From positions 7,609,501 through 7,673,500 of the forward strand of contig CM055875.1 of NCBI GenBank assembly GCA_029582165.1: 64,000 nt of DNA. Reading direction: 5' to 3'. The notes under the pieces were generated by a model that was given only the letters and a program-made list of their open reading frames with translations, was not told the DNA's origin and searched no databases. Shown in pieces: positions 55,851 to 64,000 of the stretch. This stretch comes from Portulaca oleracea (Eukaryota > Streptophyta > Magnoliopsida > Caryophyllales > Portulacaceae). The position numbers were made by a program, and so were the translations under genes. Positions within the stretch are counted from its first letter, which is position 1; each line of letters starts with the position of its first letter.

Positions 55851-57754
55851 GTGAGGTATAGTGCTTTGTTGTGGGATGCCCCTCCCTGAGGCAGATCTTC
55901 AATCCCAAAGGTGATAGATTCTTGATGGGTAGTCACATGAGCAACTAGAGATTCAGGAGTTGTTGTGGGAGATACTGTTAATGCAGTATGAGCGTCCATC
56001 ATCTTTTGTCTATGTGCTTGTGAGGTACAAATCAGTTGCCATATGGCAACCTCAGCCTTGGTCTTCTTGAGTTGTGCAAGGAGAGGATCCTCAGGCGGGA
56101 CATGATTGTCGTTGGTGGCCATTGGTGTAGGACCAGAAACAGCCACTGGTGTGGTGGTGTTCCTGTTGTTATGGCGGCCTGATGTAGTGAGAAATGCTAC
56201 ATCATCTGACGCTGGCTCATCTGGCTCCATCCATTCCGTCTTGGAGTATTCATGTTGCTCATCGTCATCACTATCCCAAATACCATGAATGGACAGGTCT
56301 TCATGAAAGCCGAGCACCTCGGGGATAGGTTGACCTGTTTCAACAATCAAAGTGGAAGGATCAAAGCTACAAATTCCATGAAAGATAGCGTTGGTATGCT
56401 CGGGCATAGGGTTGCTTTGATTGTTAAGCTTTTGAGCAGCTTTCGACAAGGGTAATGTTCCATCCCTTATCATGTCTTCTATTTTGTTCTTGAGAGACCA
56501 GCATTTCTCAGTATCGTGTTCTCGACAACGATGGTAGCGACAGAATTGATCCAAGTTCTTTCCTCTTGTCGCTGATTCTTCCCTTGGCAAAGGTAGGACC
56601 AAAAAACCCTTCTTGACCAATCGATCAAGAGCTTGTGAGTAAGAGACGTCCAATGGTGTGTAAGTCTCATACTTTGGTATGAAAGGCCCCTTACGCTGGA
56701 TAGAGTTAGTTTCCATGATCTTAGGAGGGTGGCTAGACGCACTAATGGCCCTCCTGTTGGAACAAGACCCCTTCCATCCAGGCGAAGTAGTCTTATCATT
56801 ATGTATCGCCTCTAGTTGGACACAAATGTCCTTCAAGTAGTCAAAGTCTTTGATGACGTGGTATCCCAAGTGCTTGGATAAACTGCCTTTTAGCCCTTGC
56901 TTAAAAGTAGACTACTATAGGCGAAGAGGGATTGTCTCATTGATGTGAGACAGCTTGGTATGCCATCGCTCAAAGTACTCCAAGAAGGATTCGTCATCTC
57001 ATTGCTTCATGGTGGTCAAGTCATCCACCGTAGCCTGCTTCCTTTGAATGCAACTGTAGTGATTAATGAAGGCTTTGAACAGTTCATTCCAATCGACCTT
57101 AGTTTGAGGTGGTAAAGTGTGATACCACACCTTGGCTTCACCATCTAGAGTGGATGGGAAAACGGTAGAGTATAAGCCGACATCAATTCGGTTTAATGGT
57201 GCTAGCCTCATGAACTCTTCGATGTGATGAACTGGGTTCTCAGAGGGTTTGAACCTGATGTTTGGTACCTCAACTTTATTGGCTATCTTCAGAATTGGCT
57301 GAACAGGCAATGGCACTTCCAGATACTTGTCAGCAAAGGCCGGCACAATGCTCATTGCTTTGGTAAGGCTTTCTAATTTATGTTTGAGGGCCTTAACAGC
57401 AGGATCCTTCATGAGTTTAGATGCCTCAGGAGTAGTGACATTTGTCTTGGATACCCCAATTCCTCCAGAATCTGAGGATGTCTTGATGATTTCAGGTTCA
57501 GACTCATATCCCTGTATTTCTTCATCGTCTTCCTCAACATTCAACCCCAGTTTGGTATTGATTTTAGTAATGGCTTGCAGTATACCATCCATCACTTGTT
57601 GCTGCTCATTCAGCCTTTTGCTTACCTTTTGCTCTTGTTCTAAAGTATTGGCAAATACCAGACCTTGCATTTTGGTGTAGAGGTCATCCAAATGCTTCGT
57701 GATGATGGCTTCGGTGCTCTGGACTGGGATCTCTTGGAATTGTTCTCCAAACAT
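55844..57754 (-). pseudogene. Tat gag remnant
   Basis: 57754-56999 encodes a coiled-coil N-terminus and the capsid-like domain (NPVHHIEEFMRLA, FPSTLDGEAKVWYHTLPP, WNELFKAFINHYS). 56869-55844 continues with the C-terminal part including KNLDQFCRYHRCREHDTEKC, the short His/Cys finger typical of Tat gags. Between them (56998-56870) the frame continues through one TGA and two adjacent TAG codons. Reading frame and order are seen; the function as structural Gag is family knowledge. Confidence 0.85.
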
Positions 57755-59212
57755 GGTGCTGTTACTAGTTGCAGACGGATTGTAGCGACCGGTTCGGAAT
57801 CAAACGACCGGTTCGTGGATCTCGAATGCGGGCTCGGAGTCGATCACCAATGATGCCTGCATGGAAATTCAAAGTTAAGACACTCGATGACATTCTCCGA
57901 CATGTTCTACCCGATGCATGCATGTCCTAGATGACCTATATGATCCTAATCAACTCGACACATATATGCTGACACAGAGGACTCACCCACTTTTTGGGAG
58001 TGCATGGCCTAACTCTATATGGACCTAAAACTAGAACACCATAAAGGGCCGAATAAAGTCAACATAGCGAGCGGGTCATAAGTTTGCAGATTATAGTCAG
58101 TGTTTCTCAATTCAGATGGGCCCAATCCACTGGCCGACCGTTTTAAGGAGAATCCGTAACCTGGCCCAACAACTCAGACAGCTCAAACCGTGTTGGCTAT
58201 TATGCGGACTAGAATAATGTTCAACAAGATTGACAACCCACTTTTTTTTTCTTTTCTTTTGACCCTTCCTTTTTATGATTTTTTTTTACTCGGGGAAAAT
58301 GGATATTGTAAAGGACTGGATAAAGTCACCAATAAGCGAGCATAATTAATTTATGGGCTTAATGACAAATCCAATATGGTTGGGCCTAACAACGGGCCGA
58401 CCATAAATGTGATGAATTTATTAATTAAATCGATAAATTAATTTACTCAAGCCTAGTGACTATTATACAGTTTAAGACGCTATCCATTAACTTTGTTAGA
58501 CTTTTAATTAATTTTTTGGACCTTTGTTAAGAGATTTTCATAAAGGGCCATATAATATCATCAAAGGTGAGTTAATTTTTATCTATTAATTAAGATGATT
58601 AGCTTTCAAACATAAATGGGCCCTTCCACTTGGGCTAACCAAAATGCTTTTGAGTGAATTATATTAATTAATAAATAATCATTTTCTCAATCCAATGAAT
58701 TTTATATGGACTAGAACAAAATCTCAAAACTAGGGCCGACTCTTTACAAAAAGATAAGAAAAAGGAGGGGGGAGGGGGTTATACACATATCACATAGCAT
58801 GCACATGGAAGGGTATCCTAAACCAAGGCTCTAACTTCATGGACTTTTATGGTTGGGTATATAGCCTACCGCATGCCTTCGCCCCGATTCTTCATACCAT
58901 AAGGTAAGCAGTTAGGGTATTTCTCAAAGAACTTCAAGGAAGCTCTCGGAGTGTGACATCGGGAGAGGAGTGACCAATGCTTAGAGATGTAGAGTTCATC
59001 CCTATAGTAGTGGCCTCCCGCTCTCAAGGGAAATCCTAGGTAACTTAAACCGTCGCCTTTGTGCTAACGTGTCAAAAGACCCGATTAGTGGCCCAGTATG
59101 CAAGGGATGCCTAAAAGAATAATAAAGTAGCGAAATAAATTAACTTCTCCCTTTTACACTTTTCAAATCAATTTGATTTTTTTCAAGTTTTACCCTCTTT
59201 TTAAAGTTTAAG
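57755..59212 (-). other. 5' untranslated region of the Tat element
   Basis: Between PBS and gag. No open frame of note. It has AT-rich stretches and repeated TGGGCC/GGCCCA words. Nothing else recognised. Confidence 0.6.
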
Positions 59213-59230
59213 TCCCCAGTGGAGTCGCCA
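59213..59230 (-). promoter_or_regulatory. Primer binding site of the Tat element
   Basis: Minus-strand TGGCGACTCCACTGGGGA begins 3 nt after the end of the 5' LTR. This sequence type is familiar from Tat/Ogre elements, where the primer is reported as a tRNA-Arg; I have not verified the tRNA match. Confidence 0.75.
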
Positions 59231-59233
59231 ATC

Positions 59234-60962
59234 TGTAGGACCCGGAAAAATTCCCGTTCGGGGAAATGTTTCCTCGGATGCGCTACATTTGTGATCGGGA
59301 GCCGACTAAGGTTTCTTAATCCTTAAATAAGGATATTTTTATTTTTCGAAATTCGTTTTCGGGGTGATGAAACTTTATTTATTTACAAACTCGTTTTTTA
59401 TTATTTAAATTATCCGTAATTACACAAATTAATTTAACAATAATTTAGTCTCGGCCCAATTAATAAATCCAGGCCTAAAAGAGAACCAGTTGGCCACTAG
59501 AATCGGCTAAAACCCGCCTAGGGTTTAGTAGATTCCAGGTTGGGCCACTGGTCTCCTTGGCCCAAAGAGAAATTGGGTTGAAACTGATAAAACCCGCCTA
59601 GGTTTTAGCATTTTCTGGCCCATTTCTCTCGGGACCCTCCTTGGATAAATATTGGACATGAATTAAATTATTTTCTTAAATTAATTTTGTGTAAGAAATC
59701 GAATATTTTAAATAATTAAACGCATTTGTAAAATTGTTTAAAAAGTCGCCAGCCGATTTAAGGAAATCAACAAACCATAAAAAAAAAGAAAGACTCCGGT
59801 CTACGAACCCGATTTCTAGATTCGGGGGTAAGGTTACGAATTCGAGAGTTATAAGAACTCTCGAATCCGCCTGTTATAAAACAGACTTTACTAAAATCAA
59901 CATTGAAAAGAAAGAGAGCGGGGAGAAGTTTGATTAATTTCGCAGAATTATTATTCAAATCATGCAATATAAAAACAATGCAGTTTTATTTTACAAAATA
60001 TGTACAAGCACGGAATTAAATAAAGGATTACATGATTAAATACAATAATTTAAATCAAAGAAACGAACCTTGGTTAGGGTGTAGCGACGACGAAATTGAT
60101 CCCTTGAGTTGCCCCTTGACTTGAAACCCGGATGAGAAAATGTGGATGGTTTAGGAAAAGTGGTGTATGGATGGTTGTATGGTGGTGAAGAATATGATTT
60201 GAGAAAAGGGAATTTGGGAGATGAAAAGTAGTATAATATGGATGTGATGTGAGAAGATGATTTTTATGATGGAAGGGGATGATGAGAGTATAATATGGGA
60301 AGGATAGAATAATGATAGGAGATGAAGAGAAGTTGAGAGAGTGGAAGTATAATATGGTGGGAGAGTAGAGTAAGTGTATTAGATGATGATTGTTGGTGAA
60401 AATGAAGGTGGAATGGAGGGGGTATTTATAGGTGGAGGAGTAGGAGTATGGGTTTTGGAGGGAAAAGGTGGGGGACATACCCAAAAATCATGCCATCAGA
60501 GGCCAAAGCCTAGGCGGGTTTTGGGGTGGTCAAGGGAAGTCAAATCACGTGGGCAAAAATCAGGGGATTGCATGCATGCATAAATTTTTGGCGCCAGAAT
60601 CATCAAAGCCTAGGTGGGCTTTGATAATATTATCACACGGATCACTGACATGGCACCAAACGACGTCGCGTGCTACCTCACTCAATCCCTAAGCGGGGTT
60701 TGATTTTTTCTGGGTCGGATCAAACCCTAGGGCGGTTTTATTTGCTCTAGGCCGGGGCGCGCGACTGGCACGCTTTCTGTGTGGGCTAGTGAATAAAATT
60801 AAAACCCCTATGGGTTTTATTAATTATTCACGGCCTATTTTATTTTCGTTGGGCTCGGTTTGTTGATCTTTTGGGCCCGTTGACCCGTTTCACTTGGCCC
60901 ATCCGTCTTGTATATATTTTTTGATGAGTCGGTTTATACCGGTACAAATTCCGGTGTCTACA
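59234..60962 (-). repeat. 5' LTR of the Tat element (1729 bp)
   Basis: Direct copy of 42267-43968. TATAAATA on the minus strand at 60430-60423. About 25 scattered substitutions are visible against the left LTR, plus two strongly divergent patches (59482-59600 and 59785-59840) that coincide with hairpin cores or lie next to them. Confidence 0.93.
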
Positions 60963-61025
60963 GAGAGCCCCACTTTGATTGAGTCCGAATAGAACAATGG
61001 TCAAAGTAGTTTGAGGATATGACTT
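60963..61025 (-). mobile_element. Fragment of a second Tat internal region (PPT side)
   Basis: 60963-61029 repeats 43969-44035 with one visible substitution. In the left copy this is internal sequence carrying the PPT, yet here it lies outside the right LTR. The right LTR therefore also served as a 3' LTR of another unit, a tandem LTR-internal-LTR-internal arrangement, cut off at about 61026 by a different element. Confidence 0.75.
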
Positions 61026-62483
61026 TGGTCAATCTCCCTCACCACTCCGTCATCACTCCCGTGCATGACGGTACTTGATTGTATGAGAACGCAATCCTAA
61101 GTAATCAATTCCAAATCCCTCTCACCAGAGTTAGGATTCGAAATCGATTAAAGCACCCTAGAGCTTCAATTCGATGTTTGAAAGGATCCACAACCTCCCA
61201 ACACCTGATATCATTCAACTATCGAGTGGAAATCTAGAGCGGAACACTAATTACCTCGCTAATCACTCTAATCCCACTAATCCATACCTAATCCCCCATT
61301 AGGGGCCCTAATCACCCCCTAACCCTAAGGGTGCTTAGTCACTCATACTAATAACGAACAAAGATTCAATATTTAAACTTAACATAATCATGAATTCAAT
61401 ATGACAATCACAAACTAACATAAACTATGATCAAAAGCAATTAAACACTAATCAAAAGACTAATAATAACAATGAGAGGAAAAGAACACTTACTTAGGGT
61501 TTCGAGAAAAGGAAAAGGGAGAGAGATTCAGAATTCAATCACAAAACTTTGGAATCAATGATGAAATTGCATTCAACTTGATAATCTTCAAAGTAATCAA
61601 CACTAACCAATGCTTAAGAGAGAATTAAAGGCCTAAAACTCTAAAGTAAAACCTAAGAAGTAAAAGTTACTATTTCTCCATAAAAATTACATTATATACT
61701 TGTGACAAAAGTGGCCAAAACACCGTCAGTTTGTCCGACATTAATTACTCAGATCAAGGGGTTCACGGGTATGACATAGATCGTCACGGTCGTGACCCCT
61801 GGAGAAGTCTGAATTTCTTCGCTGATTTCTGCATTCCTCACGGGCATGACTAGTGGTGGTCACGACCGTGAGGTACCTAGCTCCTAGAGGGGGGCACCTC
61901 TGGCAGGTCACGGCCGTGAGGCCTAGTCATCCTAGAAAACCTCTTCGCCCCTCACGAGCATGACCAGTGGTGGTCACGGCCGTGAGGCCCTGGTTGTCTA
62001 CACCTCCTTTTCAAGGTCATGGCTGTGAGAACGGAGGTCACGACCTTAAGGTAGTGTCTTCTAAAACCTAAGATTCGGGGTGTCACTACCGTGAGAATGA
62101 TGGTCACGGCCATGACCCCTCTTTTGTCCACTGCCTCTTTTTGTCTTCTTTGGATACCCAAGTAAAAATGGGGTCACGGCCGTGAGAATGGTCGTCGCGG
62201 CTCTGGCTCCCCTCATGAAGGTTTCCTTCTTGTTTCTTCTCCATTAGCGGGATTGAGGCTCGGTTCTTCTTCTCGAAGGTCGGGTTTCCTCGGGATATCC
62301 CAACTCTTCAGCATTTAGGCTTGAGTTGACCTCGTTTTGCGCTCTTTTGCTCCACAAGCATCCTAAGATTGATGAAACTACAAAAGAAAGAAAATAAAGT
62401 AAAAATAATAATAAACATATGCGGAATCGAGTCAAAACATAAAGGAAAAGGAATGCATTTAGGCTTAAAACCGAGCCTAAACA
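61026..62483 (-). repeat. 3' LTR of another gypsy element
   Basis: On the minus strand the tract AAGTGTGGGGGG (62495-62484) is a PPT, directly followed by TGTTTAGGCTCGG, an LTR start, at 62483. The other end is taken at TGGTC (61026), where Tat homology ceases. It contains the GGTCACGGCCGTGAGG palindrome array. The second LTR would be right of the window. Confidence 0.6.
61760..62200. repeat. Array of CACGGCCGTGA-type palindromes
   Basis: About ten copies of (G)GTCACG(G/A)(C/T)CGTGA-like palindromes at irregular spacing of 30-70 bp, in pairs separated by TGGTGGTCACG words. Similar in design, not in flanking sequence, to the cluster at 27740-27935. Confidence 0.75.
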
Positions 62484-64000
62484 CCCCCCACACTTAGACT
62501 TTTGCTCACTTTCACAGGAATCACGGATGCATTCAGCATATGCATTAAGCCCTTTAAACACCCCGACAGCCTGGGTGGACGATGTAGGTCTCGTGAGGGT
62601 ATGTAGAAGCTATACCCGCAAAAGTCGAAAAGAAAAAGAAAAAGAGAAAGGAAATGAAAAGTGAAAATCAAAGCTTTTACAAAAAGGAAGGAAGAAGTTC
62701 ATGAGCGCCTTTATACCGAAGCTAAGCAAACAACATGGTTAATCAAGTAAAAACAATAAGCATGTACATGCCAAGACACTAGATTAAAGTGGGGGTAGCT
62801 AGGATTTCAGATTTCCCATCTTGACCTTGCTTAATGACGTCCTCATGCGCAGTGCTAGTGTTCTCCAATCTGTTCTCGGTCAATCCCCAACAAAGACAGA
62901 CAAGCCTCAATAAAACACGCATCCAAACTCGAATTTTAATTATTTAACAGCTTAAGCATTACCCCCAACCTACTTAATGTTGCATTTGGCTTGGTGAGAG
63001 TCGCAAGTTACACAGGAGAGGGTTTCGCTACTTATTCTCTTCATTTTTTTAAGTTGGCGTATTTCGAGATAGTACGCGGCCCATGAGGGGTATACTCTCC
63101 CGGCGTGGTTTCCTCCATACATATCCAAGGTACTTAAGGGGCGAGGGGCCGCTAACCACCCACGCCAAACCATGTTGGTGAACCAACAAACAAGCTTTTT
63201 CTCATTTTTCTTCTTTTTAATTTCTTTTTAACTTTTTATTACCGGGCTTTTCAGGACTGATATGACCCTCCGAAAAGGGGTTACCCTCCCAACTTGGGTT
63301 GCTCCATTCGTAAACGAAGTACTTAAGGGGTGTGAGTGTCGTCCACTCACATCAACCCTTGTTGTTTCGCCGACTTAATTATAGCGTGAAAAACGTGAAA
63401 ACCAAAGCTAAGGCTAGCTAAGCCGAGCAAATTCCGAAAAACCGATTTCGAGGAAAAAAGATATGAGGTCACCGCTTCGCAAAGGTGAAAAGGGTTATCG
63501 AGAAACAAAGACACACCTAAAGACTAGGTTTGGCAAACGCTTAATGATTGTTTTCACCTAATTAACTCAACTATCAATTCAGCTAAGGCATAAAAGAAAG
63601 CATAAACAACTCTTAGAAGAAGAAAAAAAAACCTTTTAGGGATTTTCACTTGAGTTTTCCCTTTTTTTTCTAAGCCACAAAACAAACAAAACTAAAGACT
63701 AACTAAACTACCCTAACAAGAATACTCCCCCCCCCCAAACACACACACACTTAAACATCACAATGTCCCCATTGTGAGGCTAGAATCTCAAAAGGGGTTA
63801 AAATGCTCGAAAGAAAACACACAAAAACATGAAAAGTGGTGGTGACCCAAGTCCACACGATCTCAACAACCAATGGTTTCAACATCAACACTTAGGGGCA
63901 CACCACCTAAAAGAAAAACAGGCATGCAGCAAGATGTAAATACACATAAAAAAGGGAAAGAAAAAAAAAAAAAGAAGAGTGGAATGAGCTTACCAGAAGG
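62484..64000 (-). mobile_element. Internal 3' region of that gypsy element, running off the right edge
   Basis: Non-coding sequence upstream of the PPT, in minus orientation. Two degenerate copies of a block with CCTCC(A)/GCTCCAT...ACTTAAGGGG(C/T)G lie at 63085-63170 and 63275-63360. There is a 10-C run (63727-63736) with an AC microsatellite after it, which mirrors the PPT composition. No protein-coding motif was found. Confidence 0.5.

Larger units (their letters stand above)
42530..60740. repeat. Dispersed CCTAGGCGGG-core hairpin family
   Basis: A core CCTAGGCGGG (or its complement CCCGCCTAGG) recurs at about 42541, 42608, 43515, 43615, 43694, 43732, 45047, 45132, 45892, 45970, 46053, 49285, 50270, 59513, 59593, 60509, 60609 and 60725, some with one or two changes; 49364 has a CCCAGGTGGG variant. 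Most copies sit between arms complementary to each other but different at each site, for example TGCACAAA/TTTGTGCA (45125), ATCAAA/TTTGAT (43609), GTCAAA/TTTGAC (45963), CTTAAA/TTTAAG (49278), GATAAAAC/GTTTTATC (42601). They occur in both LTRs, in spacers, in PMD intron 1 (three) and in the DUF7745 intron (one). Confidence 0.85.
42267..60962 (-). mobile_element. Tat-lineage Ty3/gypsy retrotransposon (18.7 kb) with two antisense genes
   Basis: Transcript order, right to left: 5' LTR 60962-59234, PBS 59230-59213, gag 57754-55844, protease, RT, two RNase H regions and integrase to 51310, then about 7 kb of extra sequence, PPT (43983-43969) and 3' LTR 43968-42267. RT-RNase H-integrase order defines Ty3/gypsy. 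The second, archaeal-type RNase H, the PBS TGGCGACTCCACTGGGGA and the large size point to the Tat/Ogre/Retand group. The extra region has two spliced genes on the opposite strand (45481-48945 and 49601-51031), which is consistent with antisense ORFs known from this lineage. gag-pol is inactivated. The LTRs are about 98% alike outside a few divergent patches. Confidence 0.92.

Noticed and set aside
62484..64000. Short C-rich and palindromic stretches as a CRISPR-like array or tRNA genes
   Set aside because: Plant nuclear context, no regular repeat-spacer layout, and no cloverleaf or A/B box set was found.

Overview
This looks like nuclear DNA of a flowering plant, probably a eudicot. It is AT-rich and carries one multi-exon gene with GT-AG introns, embedded in plant LTR retrotransposons (copia, Ty3/gypsy Tat lineage, a gag-only element), LINE relics and hAT, Mutator-like and Stowaway-type repeats. 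Everything here was read by eye; no database search was run, and the species cannot be fixed.

The only clear host gene is on the minus strand. Twelve exons between 40651 and 5446 join in frame into a 425-residue trans-long-chain prenyl (solanesyl/polyprenyl) diphosphate synthase of the mitochondrial/SPS3 type. Both Asp-rich motifs are present. A 1.28-kb coding sequence is spread over 35 kb because the introns have filled with repeats. Intron 11 alone is 14.5 kb and isolates the last exon.

Layout. 1-2790: 3' end of a decayed Ty1/copia element with its 3' LTR. 2947-4225: a hAT-like element with a perfect 8-bp target duplication. 5446-40651: the synthase gene. Its intron 11 holds a LINE split by a very young gag-only LTR element (6953-11053). 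Intron 9 holds a LINE relic and a hAT MITE. Intron 8 holds a gypsy relic carrying a Mutator-like MITE, itself carrying a Stowaway-like MITE. Intron 2 holds a hAT MITE and an LTR. Introns 1 and 6 contain local duplications that copy splice sites. 40652-42266: 5' UTR, promoter and flank. 42267-60962: an 18.7-kb Tat-lineage Ty3/gypsy element on the minus strand. 61026-64000: LTR and internal end of another gypsy element, apparently inserted into a second, tandem Tat unit.

The most unusual part is the Tat element. Its gag-pol is dead, with several nonsense codons and a frameshift inside the RT catalytic box. Between pol and the 3' LTR it carries two genes on the opposite (+) strand that contain introns: a plant-mobile-domain gene that is broken, and a DUF7745-like gene that is intact and has its own TATA box. 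About 18 short hairpins with a shared CCTAGGCGGG core, but with arms that differ from site to site and still pair, are scattered through its LTRs, spacers and the introns of both antisense genes. They were not noticed elsewhere in the window.
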